From: Crocosphaera sp.
Lineage (GTDB): Bacteria; Cyanobacteriota; Cyanobacteriia; Cyanobacteriales; Microcystaceae
Length of the DNA stretch: 64,000 nt
NCBI GenBank assembly: GCA_030065205.1
Contig: JASJDN010000008.1
Location: 23,849-87,848 of the forward strand
Reading direction: 5' to 3'
Shown here piece after piece: positions 9,922-17,939 of the stretch (position 1 is its first letter; each line of letters opens with the position of its first letter). The notes under the pieces were generated by a model. That model saw nothing but the letters and a program-made list of their open reading frames with translations, searched no databases and had not been told where the DNA came from. Made by a program: the position numbers and the translations under genes.

Positions 9922-10809
9922 ATGTATCTACTGCAAGCGCCGGTAGAATTGCCTGTAGAATTGCCTATTGATGAGGTACAGGTAGAACAGGTCAACGTTT
10001 TCGTACAAACCCTTAAAGAACAGATTACCAATTTTGGCTTAAAATTTCTGGGTGCCATTGCCTTATGGATAGTGGGACAATGGTTGATTAACAGAGGGGT
10101 TCGTATAGTGTCCCGTGTCCTCAAGCGACAGAGTATCGAACCCACCTTAATTGCCTATTTAGCGAACTTTTTAGGCGTTTCCTTAAAAATTGTCTTAATT
10201 GTAGCTATTCTAGGCTATTTTGGCATCGAAACCACGTCCTTTGCTGCCTTATTAGCTGCTGCGGGGGTTGCCATTGGTGCTGCTTGGGGGGGACTGTTAG
10301 CCAACTTTGCGGCCGGGGTTTTCTTGGTGATTTTCCGTCCCTTTAGTGTGGGAGACTTTATTTGTGCTGCAGGTGTCACCGGAACCGTAGAAGAAATTGG
10401 CCTATTTGTGTCTACCATTAATACCCTGGATAATGTGAGAACCATTGTGGGCAATAATAAGATTTTTTCTGATAATATCCAAAACTTTTCTGCTAACCCT
10501 TACCGTCGGGTTGACTTAGTCGCACAACTCAATCATGCTGTTAATCATGCCGAAGCCATTAATCTATTACAAGAACGATTAAGTCAAATTCCTAATGTTG
10601 TGGCTGAACGCAGACCCGATGTAGAAATCTTAGAATTTAATCTGGCTGGCCCTGTTTTAGCGGTTCGTCCCTACTGTAATAACGAACATTATTGGCAAGT
10701 TTATTTTGATACCAATAAAGTTATTCGTGAAACCTTAGGGGATGCAGGTTATCCCGTTCCTGAACAGCATTATGCCATTCGTAATACCGCAGCATCAGCG
10801 ATGAGCTAA
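9922..10809 (+). CDS. MscS-family mechanosensitive ion channel
   Basis: 295 residues. TM helices near 36-55, 80-103 and the pore-lining, Gly/Ala-rich TM3 (LLAAAGVAIGAAWGGLLANFAAG), followed by the MscS beta domain signature FRPFSVGDFI and NNKIFSDNIQN. It opens under membrane tension after osmotic downshock and sits in the inner membrane. An SD-like GAGGA lies 10 bases before the ATG. It is the small MscS form without extra N-terminal helices. A strong hairpin follows the stop. Confidence 0.92.
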   Translation: MYLLQAPVELPVELPIDEVQVEQVNVFVQTLKEQITNFGLKFLGAIALWIVGQWLINRGVRIVSRVLKRQSIEPTLIAYLANFLGVSLKIVLIVAILGYFGIETTSFAALLAAAGVAIGAAWGGLLANFAAGVFLVIFRPFSVGDFICAAGVTGTVEEIGLFVSTINTLDNVRTIVGNNKIFSDNIQNFSANPYRRVDLVAQLNHAVNHAEAINLLQERLSQIPNVVAERRPDVEILEFNLAGPVLAVRPYCNNEHYWQVYFDTNKVIRETLGDAGYPVPEQHYAIRNTAASAMS

Positions 10810-10861
10810 TTACTTTAGAGTCAATAGGCAATAGCTAGATTTCTATTCTGAAAGAAGCAAA

Positions 10862-10898
10862 AATCTCCCGTTACAATCACAGATTGTAACGGGAGATT
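10862..10898. terminator. Long perfect stem-loop between mscS-type gene and the dps remnant
   Basis: A 17-bp perfect stem, AATCTCCCGTTACAATC (10862-10878) with its complement at 10882-10898, and a 3-base loop. It sits 52 bases after the channel gene stop and 31 bases before the end of the convergent dps remnant, so it could terminate both. It lacks a long T run. Confidence 0.65.
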
Positions 10899-10929
10899 GT
10901 CAATTTCTTGCCTCTCGGTGTTCATTCTT

Positions 10930-11086
10930 TTATTTGGTGAGATGAGCCTCTAAAAACCATAATCGTTTATCAATCTCACGGGACATTTCGGTATATAAAT
11001 CTGCGGTATCTGCATCCCCCAATTCCTCGGTTTTACCAATCGCTGCACGTACATGGGACCCGTAGGTAGCGTAACGTTCTGGTGAA
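10930..11086 (-). pseudogene. dps-type ferritin-like gene, 3' fragment (interrupted by IS)
   Basis: The last 52 residues of a Dps family protein (SSPERYATYGSHVRAAIGKT, then DADTADLYTEMSREIDKRLW). The frame continues upstream into the IS right end and so opens an artificial ORF to 11193 whose first 36 residues are transposon sequence. The matching 5' part lies at 13049-13317 on the other side of the element. Dps proteins bind DNA and oxidise Fe(II) with peroxide; this copy cannot give an intact dodecamer subunit unless the element excises precisely. Confidence 0.85.
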
Positions 11087-12496
11087 CTACCTACGCTCGT
11101 CTGAGGACAGAGCGTAGGCTTCTGGTATCCCCTTAAGGACTGCCAGAACTTCCTTCGTGGTACTATTAGTTTGAGTTTTAACAATTTTCCCACTACGGCG
11201 ATTTATAGTCGGGAACAGTTCCAGCCCGACTCTTTTAAGGTTGATAGCAGCACAAATGTCTCTATCAACCCAGATTCTTTCATTTTCATCCCAATATTTC
11301 CTGATACTACAATCAGTAAACACAAGCTCATCACAATAAGGTAAAACTTGGGATGTGTAAGCAGGATTAACTTTTTTGACCACAGCACCAGCTTTTTCGG
11401 CTATGTAACTGAAAATATCAAAAAACTGTCCAAAAGAAGCATCAGCCCAGGACTTATTAAGTCCTGACTTAGCACTTTGACCATTAGGGAGATAATTTCC
11501 CTGATGGTCTTTTTTTGTCTTATTTCGCTTCCTTAATCCTTGTAAATTAAGGTTTTCAACAAAAAATACTTTTTTATTGCTGCGGACTAGAGCATGAGCC
11601 GTATGGAAAGCATGATCAATTCTTGCTCTAGCAATTTGTTGATGTTTTCTTGCCTCCCTTTTAGCCAATTTTCTTCTAGCCTTAGAACCCTTTTTCTTGG
11701 CATTTTTTCTTTGAGAAATCTTGGCTAATTCATCTTGATTTTTACGGTAAGATTTAACAGAAGGTAATTTATTTCCCTCTGAAGTTGCTAAGTAATCATC
11801 CTCAAAAAGTACCGCATCTATTCCCAGAGAATTATCCCAGGTTGGGATAACTTTATCAGGAGTGAATTTAGGGATAGAAGGATCGTCTAAACAAATCGTA
11901 CAGTACCAACCATCGGCTTTTCTTGTTATTAAGATATTTTTGAGAGCAAACCCTTGTGGCAAAGAACGATGTAATCTGATTTTTAACCAACCTCCTAACT
12001 TTGAAATAGAGAGATAAAGCCAATTCTTTTCTATTCTTTTAATCTTGATAGCTTGAGCTTCTATTCTAAGGGTACGATAACGATTTTTAAAGCGTGGTTT
12101 CCCACTTCTACTACCATTAATGTCACCCTTAATGTATCGGTTGAAAGCTAATTCAACACGCTTAGAAACATCCTGTAAAGTTTGAGACGGTACAATAGAA
12201 AAGTCGAGTAATTCTCCCGAATGCTTTACTATTATTAGGTCTTTTTTCTTCTCAGGTAACAGCTTCTTTTGAGAATAGAAAGTGGGTTTATCTCTTAGCT
12301 CTAAAGGAGGTAGGCTACAAGAGATGTAGCAAAACTCACCCCTAGGGACAACATAGTTAGTGCGATTACTATCCCACCAACGAAAACGATCCCCTATTTG
12401 CCAGTTGTACCAATATTGACAAACCCTCAGCCAGCTATTTAACTGGCTTTTTTGGGGTGTCTCAGGGTAGCAACGGTACTGATAATTGAGGATCAT
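11087..12496 (-). CDS. tnpB: TnpB RNA-guided nuclease of the IS605-type element
   Basis: 469 residues. N-terminal HTH-like region, OrfB_IS605 central domain and a RuvC-like fold with D227 (SLGIDAVLF), E314 (FFVENLNLQGL) and D413 (VDRDICAAINL), so the catalytic triad looks complete. The zinc-finger insert is degenerate: only C388 and C396 remain where functional TnpBs usually have two CxxC pairs, and the usual Asn after the last Asp is Cys. TnpB proteins use an omega RNA transcribed from the 3' end of tnpB through the right end; the guide would then come from dps sequence to the left of 11087. Whether this copy is active is unknown. Confidence 0.9.
   Translation of the reverse strand: MILNYQYRCYPETPQKSQLNSWLRVCQYWYNWQIGDRFRWWDSNRTNYVVPRGEFCYISCSLPPLELRDKPTFYSQKKLLPEKKKDLIIVKHSGELLDFSIVPSQTLQDVSKRVELAFNRYIKGDINGSRSGKPRFKNRYRTLRIEAQAIKIKRIEKNWLYLSISKLGGWLKIRLHRSLPQGFALKNILITRKADGWYCTICLDDPSIPKFTPDKVIPTWDNSLGIDAVLFEDDYLATSEGNKLPSVKSYRKNQDELAKISQRKNAKKKGSKARRKLAKREARKHQQIARARIDHAFHTAHALVRSNKKVFFVENLNLQGLRKRNKTKKDHQGNYLPNGQSAKSGLNKSWADASFGQFFDIFSYIAEKAGAVVKKVNPAYTSQVLPYCDELVFTDCSIRKYWDENERIWVDRDICAAINLKRVGLELFPTINRRSGKIVKTQTNSTTKEVLAVLKGIPEAYALSSDERR
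11090..11118. repeat. Right-end hairpin of the IS605-type element
   Basis: CCTACGCTC (11090-11098) pairs with GAGCGTAGG (11110-11118) around an 11-base loop. It overlaps the last codons of tnpB and is the likely 3' scaffold of an omega RNA and the TnpA recognition structure. Confidence 0.75.
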
Positions 12497-12562
12497 TATT
12501 GTTGATCAAGCATGAGTGACTATATAATTGGTATCACTTATCCTAGCGCAAGAGAAAATTAA

Positions 12563-12982
12563 ATGTCAATGAAAAATGATTTTTATAGTCGGGGAAGGTC
12601 TGTAAGTGACTTAAAAGCCCATCTAGTCTTAACTACAAAATACAGAAAAAAAGTTTTTACAGATGAAATGTTGACTCGTCTTCACAAAATAACTGAAGGG
12701 TTGTTAGAGCAGTGGGAATGCAGATTAATAGAAATCAATGGAGAAGAAGATCATGTGCATATCCTCTTTCAATACCATCCTGCTATGGAGTTAAGCAAGT
12801 TTGTCAATAATTTTAAAAGTGTATCTAGTCGCAAATTAAGACAAGAGTTTCCAGAGCAAATTAACAAGTTTTATTGGAAGGAAGTTCTTTGGAATAGTTC
12901 TTATTTTATAGCTTCTTGCGGTGGTGTCACTATTTCTACTCTTAAGAAATATATTGAAAATCAAACTCGTCCAGAATCATAA
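12563..12982 (+). CDS. tnpA: TnpA, HUH/Y1 transposase of IS200/IS605 family
   Basis: 139 residues, the normal size. The HUH metal-binding motif is H64-V-H66 (EEDHVHILFQ) and the catalytic tyrosine is Y130 in TLKKYIENQ. The family cuts and joins single-stranded DNA at hairpin ends in a replication-linked manner. It is divergent from tnpB with 66 bp between the starts, which must hold both promoters. All key residues are present, so the element could be autonomous. Confidence 0.93.
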   Translation: MSMKNDFYSRGRSVSDLKAHLVLTTKYRKKVFTDEMLTRLHKITEGLLEQWECRLIEINGEEDHVHILFQYHPAMELSKFVNNFKSVSSRKLRQEFPEQINKFYWKEVLWNSSYFIASCGGVTISTLKKYIENQTRPES

Positions 12983-13000
12983 TCTCGGACGGCAATTCAT

Positions 13001-13044
13001 CCCACGCTGATTTGTAGGTGTTTTTCGGGAAAATACAGCGTGGG
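13001..13044. repeat. Left-end hairpin of the IS605-type element
   Basis: CCCACGCTG (13001-13009) pairs with CAGCGTGGG (13036-13044) around a 26-base loop. It shares the CCCACGCT core with the ends of the solo-tnpB element near 33.2-34.6 kb, which suggests related TnpA recognition. Confidence 0.75.
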
Positions 13045-13048
13045 GCTT

Positions 13049-13317
13049 CTTGCCGAAGAAGCTAAAGCTTGAATATGTTCAATTCCATCAACACTATCGA
13101 AAGGATATTCAGGAATTAAGGACTCATTAGCTGCAATTCTAGCCGTTCCCATAGCCGTTCCCCCTAAAGCGGTAATTCGTTCCGCTACCATGTCCACATA
13201 CCCCTCTAATTCTCCTGCTAGGGTATCAAATAATTCGTGTAGTTGATAAAAATCCAGTCCTTTAACGTTCCAATGGGCTTGTTTAGCTTGGGTTTTTAAG
13301 TCTAAGCTAGTGGCCAA
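13049..13317 (-). pseudogene. dps-type ferritin-like gene, 5' fragment (also lacks its start)
   Basis: Encodes the Dps core with the ferroxidase-centre motifs KQAHWNVKG and HELFDTLAGELEGYVDMVAER, up to HIQALASSA where the insertion sequence interrupts it. Frame analysis upstream of TLATSLDLKTQ meets a TAA after only four further codons, without an ATG; family members normally have about 30 more residues. The gene thus seems to have lost its N-terminus as well as being split, so it is a decayed pseudogene rather than a freshly interrupted one. Confidence 0.8.
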
Positions 13318-13393
13318 AGTTTGAGAAAATTGTATTTATTTTTATCATAGCAATAAGAGCCAACTCTGTATATTGATAGGATAGCGAAAGATA

Positions 13394-13413
13394 CGAATGG
13401 TTAAAACCATTCG
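13394..13413. repeat. Perfect 9-bp inverted repeat in the dps upstream region
   Basis: CGAATGGTT and AACCATTCG around an AA spacer, about 80 bp from the dps remnant and 80 bp from the flavin oxidoreductase start. Candidate operator or transcription-end hairpin; no T run follows. Confidence 0.4.
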
Positions 13414-13492
13414 AGTCGCCTTTCATCCATCTCTTAAAAGAAGATAGCTTTCATGCTCCCGTGTTATTTCGGTAAATTTCATTAAACCTTAA

Positions 13493-14584
13493 ATGCAAAA
13501 AATGGATTTGTTAACCTCCGTAAAATTAGGCTCCCACACCTTATCCAATCGAATGATTATGGCTCCCATGACTCGATTAAGAGCAGTTGGTTCAATTCCT
13601 ACACCCTTAATGGCGACTTATTATGCTCAACGAGCTTCCGCCGGTTTAATTATCACTGAATGTACCATGGTGTCTCCCTTGAGTAATGGATATATGAACT
13701 GTCCAGGGATCTATTCTTCCGAACACATTAGAGGATGGCAACAAGTGACAAAAGCCGTTCACGATCAAGATGGTAAGATTTTCTTACAATTATGGCATTG
13801 TGGGCGAGTGGCTCATCCTAGTTTGTTAAATGGGGAAATACCTGTCGCCCCTAGTGCAATCCCCGCTGTAGGAGAATTGCATACTCCAGCAGGTAAAGTG
13901 GCAATGGAAAAGCCTCGCGCTTTAGAAAAGTTTGAAATTGCCGAAATCGTCAAGCAATTTGGTACTGCAGCTGAGAATGCTAAAACGGCTGGATTTGACG
14001 GGGTTGAACTGCATGGTGCGTTTGGGTATCTCATCGATCAGTTTCTACAGGATGGTTCCAATCAAAGAACCGATGAGTATGGTGGTTCGATTAAAAATCG
14101 CGCCCGATTTCTGCTAGAAGTTGTAGAAGCAGTTTCAGAGGTTTGGGGAACAGAACAAGTAGGGATTAAACTGTCACCGAGTAATACTTTCTACGGGATG
14201 GTTGACTCGAATCCTCAAGCAACCTTTAGTTACGTCCTTGAAGCACTTAATCCAATGGATTTAGCTTACGTACATCTCATGGAACCCAACCAAGTCGACC
14301 TAAGAAATCGAGATGTACTTAATCCCGTAACTTCTTTATTTCGCCCTATTTACCGAGGAATATTGATTACTAATGGAAACTATACCCAAGAAACAGCCAA
14401 TGCTGCGATCGCTGATGGCAATGCCGAACTTGTTTCTTTTGGACGGTTGTTTTTAGCCAACCCAGACTTACCAAAACGTTTTAAGCTAAACGCACCGTTA
14501 AATGAACCGAATGTAAGGACATTTTACAGCAGTGGTCAGCAAGGATATACAGATTATCCTTTTCTAGAGCAAGTTGTTAGCTAA
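13493..14584 (+). CDS. Old-yellow-enzyme family FMN oxidoreductase (alkene reductase) with altered HxxN motif
   Basis: 363 residues, standard for NemA/OYE-type enzymes: MAPMTRLRA and the FMN-site QLWHCGRVAHPS, DGSNQRTDEYGGS, and a C-terminal VSFGRLFLANPDLPKRF. These enzymes reduce activated C=C bonds with NAD(P)H. The substrate-binding pair, normally His-x-x-Asn (or His-x-x-His), reads H174-G-A-F177 here: codon TTT at 14021-14023. Loss of the Asn side chain should weaken carbonyl binding, so either the substrate range differs or activity is reduced. All FMN-contact motifs seem intact and the frame is undamaged. Confidence 0.9.
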   Translation: MQKMDLLTSVKLGSHTLSNRMIMAPMTRLRAVGSIPTPLMATYYAQRASAGLIITECTMVSPLSNGYMNCPGIYSSEHIRGWQQVTKAVHDQDGKIFLQLWHCGRVAHPSLLNGEIPVAPSAIPAVGELHTPAGKVAMEKPRALEKFEIAEIVKQFGTAAENAKTAGFDGVELHGAFGYLIDQFLQDGSNQRTDEYGGSIKNRARFLLEVVEAVSEVWGTEQVGIKLSPSNTFYGMVDSNPQATFSYVLEALNPMDLAYVHLMEPNQVDLRNRDVLNPVTSLFRPIYRGILITNGNYTQETANAAIADGNAELVSFGRLFLANPDLPKRFKLNAPLNEPNVRTFYSSGQQGYTDYPFLEQVVS

Positions 14585-14624
14585 ACTCCGTTGTAGAGAA
14601 AGCTTTATAATTACAGATTGATTA

Positions 14625-15554
14625 ATGAATGAAACTCAAATTAGTTTTTTTCTTGATTATTTAACGGCAGCAATTCGGTTATCAATTCCGTTGAGTTTTG
14701 CTGCTTTAGGGGGAATGTGGTCAGAACGGTCTGGCGTTTTAAATATTGCTTTAGAAGGAATGTTATTAACAGGTGCTTTTGTGAGTGCTTCAGTGGCTTT
14801 TCTGAGTAATAATGCTTGGTTTGGGTTAATCATGGGTTCTCTCATGGCTGGATTAGTGGGATTATTACACGCTTACTTATCGGTCACTTTGAAAGTTAAT
14901 CAAATTGTCTCAGCGTTAGGAATTAATTTATCGGTAAGTGGATTAACTGCTTTTTTTAACCGCTTTATTTTTTCAGACAAGAGTACGAATACCTTACCGA
15001 ATTTATCTTTATTTGAAGGGTTGATCAGTTCAAAATTACAACAATTGTTATCTCCTGAAAATTTATTTATATTTTTGTTGATTATTCTGATAATTTATAG
15101 TGTTCATGTCTTGTTCTATACTCACTTTGGGTTATGGGTTAGAGCAGTGGGACAAAATCCCTTAGCCGCAGAAACGGCAGGTATTTCTGTTAGTTTAATT
15201 CGTTATTATTGTGTTATTTTATCAGGGCTATTATGTGGACTGGGGGGAGCTTATTTAGCCTTAGTTCATATCCAATACTTTGCTGAAGGAATTGTGGCAG
15301 GAAAAGGCTATATTGCTTTAGCTGCGGTGATTTTTGGGCGATGGCATCCTTTAGGAATTATAGGGGCTTGTTTCTTATTCGGTGCGACAGAATCCTTGCA
15401 GTTAAGAATACAAGCTTTTAATATCAATCTTCCTTATCAATTTTTGAATATGTTGCCTTACATTGTAGCTTTATTGGCTTTATTAGGATTGGGGGGAAAA
15501 GCATCACCACCTAAAGCCTTAGGGGTTGCTAATAGTAGAGAAACTAGAGATTAA
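14625..15554 (+). CDS. ABC transporter permease, nucleoside/simple-sugar type
   Basis: 309 residues with eight or more hydrophobic helices and the BPD_transp_2 signature (SERSGVLNIALEGMLLTGAF; LVHIQYFAEGIVAGKGYIALAAVIFGRW). This is the second permease subunit of BmpA/NupABC-like importers for nucleosides or similar compounds. Its ATPase, first permease and binding protein are not adjacent, so they must be elsewhere on the chromosome. It starts 40 bp after the flavin oxidoreductase and may be co-transcribed with it. Confidence 0.88.
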   Translation: MNETQISFFLDYLTAAIRLSIPLSFAALGGMWSERSGVLNIALEGMLLTGAFVSASVAFLSNNAWFGLIMGSLMAGLVGLLHAYLSVTLKVNQIVSALGINLSVSGLTAFFNRFIFSDKSTNTLPNLSLFEGLISSKLQQLLSPENLFIFLLIILIIYSVHVLFYTHFGLWVRAVGQNPLAAETAGISVSLIRYYCVILSGLLCGLGGAYLALVHIQYFAEGIVAGKGYIALAAVIFGRWHPLGIIGACFLFGATESLQLRIQAFNINLPYQFLNMLPYIVALLALLGLGGKASPPKALGVANSRETRD

Positions 15555-15651
15555 AGATATTTTTGTGCCATGACAGCTTTATATTAAAATAGAGAAGATA
15601 GGGCGGTGAGGATGTCAAAAAAGTGGCAAACAAGGGAACTAAGAGTTAAGA

Positions 15652-17733
15652 ATGCGAATTTTATTTGTAGGGGCAGAAGTGGCTCCCCTAGCCAAAGCTG
15701 GCGGAATGGGGGATGTTATCGGAGCTTTACCGAAGGTTTTACATCAATTAGGGTATGATGTCCGGATTATCATGCCTTATTACGGATTTCTAGACGATAA
15801 AATAGAAATCCCCTCAGAACCGATATGGCAAGGCAATGCGATGTCTCAACAATTTTCGGTCTATCAAACGACCCTTCCGAACAGCCATGTTCCTCTTTAC
15901 TTACTTAAACATCATAGTTTTGCCCCTCGCCGGATTTATGGAGATGACGAATATTGGCGGTTCACCTTCTTTTCTAACGCAGCAGCAGAATTCGCTTGGA
16001 ATTGCTGGAAACCGAACATCATTCATTGTCATGACTGGCATACTGGCATGATTCCTGTGTGGATGCACGAAACCCCTGATATCACAACGGTTTTCACCAT
16101 CCATAATTTAGCGTATCAAGGGCCAGGTCGGGGTTTCATAGAACATAATACTTGGTGTCCCTGGTATATGGACGGAGATAATTCGATGGCTGCCGGCATA
16201 AAATTTGCGGGTCGTATTACCACCGTTTCTCCTACCTACGCCCAACAAATCCAAACCCCTGCCTATGGGGAACGACTCGATGGCTTATTGTCTCACTTTA
16301 ATCATAATTTGGTGGGAATTCTCAACGGAATTGATATGGAATTGTATAATCCGGCTAAGGATCAATTCATTTATCAAACGTTTACCCCCGATACCCTGGA
16401 AAAACGCACCGCTAACAAGGTGGGACTTCAGGAAGAAACGGGACTAGAGATTAATAAAAATGCCTTTCTGATGGGTATGGTGACCCGTTTAGTAGAACAG
16501 AAAGGGATCGATTTAATTCTTCAGGTTTTAGACCGTTTTTTGGCTCATACGGATTCTCAATTGGTCGTTTTGGGGAGTGGGGATCATTATTACGAAAATC
16601 AGTTATGGCAATTATCAGCCCGTTATCCTGGTCGGGTATCGGTACAAATTCTTTACAATGATGTTTTATCCCGTCGTATTTTTGCGGGATCTGATGTCTT
16701 TTTGATGCCTTCTCGTTTTGAACCCTGTGGTATTAGTCAACTGTTTGCCATGCGTTATGGCTGTGTTCCCATTGTTCGACGAACGGGGGGATTAGGGGAT
16801 ACGGTCACTTTTTACGATCCGATTAAGGAACAGGGAACCGGTTATTGTTTTGATCATTATGAACCTTTAGAGTTATTGGTTTGTATGATTCGCGCTTGGG
16901 AAGGATTCCGTTTTAAAACCGATTGGACAAAACTGCAACAACGCTGTATGACCCAAGATTTTAGTTGGTATAAGTCTGCTGCTGAATATATTAAAATTTA
17001 CAAGGAAGTAACTGGACAACCTGGAGAATTAAGCCCTGAAGAAGAAGATAAAATCAACGTTTTAATTACAAAAAATCTTTCATGGGATATTAATGGTAAT
17101 GGAAGTCTAAATAAAAAATCGGACTCAGATAAGATTGAAGATAATCAAGAAATATCTAATGAAGAATTGGCCAATATTCAACAAAAAAACACTAATTTTG
17201 AGGAGGAAAGCCCTAAGAATCCTTCATTGTCAACTATTAATTCAGAGATAGAAAAAAACGAGAAAGAAGAAAAAAAAGACAGTGACATTGAGGTGATAAA
17301 ACCAGAAAATTTGTCATCTACAAACACTTCAACTACCGATTCAGAAATAGAAAAACCAGAGGAAGAAGAAAAAAAAGAATCAGAAAAACAGACCGAAACT
17401 AAGGAAATAAACCCAGAAAATTCTTCGTCTTCAAGCACTGATTCAGCAATCAATTTATCAGGAAAAGTAAGTGAAGACCCCTCTACATCAATAGAGGAGC
17501 AAAGCTCAGAAATACCTTTAAATCAATCTAATTCTCCTAAGGAGTCTACCAAAGAAATAGCACTGAATCAAGAAATATCGACTCATCAAAATGTCTCCTC
17601 AGAAGGACTTAATGCTTCTGCTCCTAATGATATGAAGGAGACTGCTACAACCGAAGTAATGACTTCGGATACGCATCAATTATCCACCATTAATAATAAA
17701 GAAGGAATAGAGGATTCTAAAGATATAAGATAA
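15652..17733 (+). CDS. glgA: Glycogen synthase GlgA (GT5) with long acidic disordered C-terminal tail
   Basis: 693 residues. Residues 1 to about 460 are a complete GT5 ADP-glucose:glycogen glucosyltransferase: KAGGMGDV (ADP-glucose binding), ATVFTIHNLAYQG-like TTVFTIHNLAYQG, TRLVEQKGID, PSRFEPCGISQ. Cyanobacterial GlgA is usually about 470-490 residues. Here about 220 extra residues follow, rich in Glu, Ser, Asn, Thr and Lys, without hydrophobic core, and containing two imperfect copies of a unit with SEIEK, EEKK and PENxSS. The frame is intact through the tail. It may tether the enzyme or bind partners; function unknown. Confidence 0.93.
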   Translation: MRILFVGAEVAPLAKAGGMGDVIGALPKVLHQLGYDVRIIMPYYGFLDDKIEIPSEPIWQGNAMSQQFSVYQTTLPNSHVPLYLLKHHSFAPRRIYGDDEYWRFTFFSNAAAEFAWNCWKPNIIHCHDWHTGMIPVWMHETPDITTVFTIHNLAYQGPGRGFIEHNTWCPWYMDGDNSMAAGIKFAGRITTVSPTYAQQIQTPAYGERLDGLLSHFNHNLVGILNGIDMELYNPAKDQFIYQTFTPDTLEKRTANKVGLQEETGLEINKNAFLMGMVTRLVEQKGIDLILQVLDRFLAHTDSQLVVLGSGDHYYENQLWQLSARYPGRVSVQILYNDVLSRRIFAGSDVFLMPSRFEPCGISQLFAMRYGCVPIVRRTGGLGDTVTFYDPIKEQGTGYCFDHYEPLELLVCMIRAWEGFRFKTDWTKLQQRCMTQDFSWYKSAAEYIKIYKEVTGQPGELSPEEEDKINVLITKNLSWDINGNGSLNKKSDSDKIEDNQEISNEELANIQQKNTNFEEESPKNPSLSTINSEIEKNEKEEKKDSDIEVIKPENLSSTNTSTTDSEIEKPEEEEKKESEKQTETKEINPENSSSSSTDSAINLSGKVSEDPSTSIEEQSSEIPLNQSNSPKESTKEIALNQEISTHQNVSSEGLNASAPNDMKETATTEVMTSDTHQLSTINNKEGIEDSKDIR

Positions 17734-17939
17734 CCGAAGAAGGATCTACTTCCTACTTCTGACTTCGAGCAAAGCAATAAGATTAGATGTTAACATAAGT
17801 TGAGTTGAAAGTGAGTTGACGAATAAGATGGAGGGAAGTGTTTTATCCCTTTGCCTTGTTGACCATTTTTTCCATTCAACTGTGACTTTTCCATTTCTAT
17901 TATCATTGAGTTGTTTAACTAAAATCTTTGATAAATCTT

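Larger units (their letters stand above)
11087..13048 (-). mobile_element. IS200/IS605-family insertion sequence with divergent tnpA and tnpB
   Basis: About 1.96 kb bounded by subterminal hairpins: right-end hairpin 11090-11118 and left-end hairpin 13001-13044. Joining the flanks reconstitutes the dps frame (ALASSA then SSPERYATYG), so the borders are good to a few bases; no target duplication is apparent, as expected for this family of single-strand transposons. The tnpB stop codon TAG is itself the last triplet of the element. Gene order (tnpA facing the left end, tnpB facing the right end) is that of IS605/IS608 types. Confidence 0.88.

Noticed and set aside
10930..11193. An 87-residue leftward ORF as an independent gene
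   Set aside because: Its C-terminal 52 residues are the Dps end and its N-terminus is IS sequence read in another frame than tnpB; it is an artefact of the insertion.
17178..17453. Leftward Ser/Phe-rich ORF opposite the glgA tail
   Set aside because: Its composition follows from reverse-reading the Glu/Lys/Ser-rich tail; not a gene.
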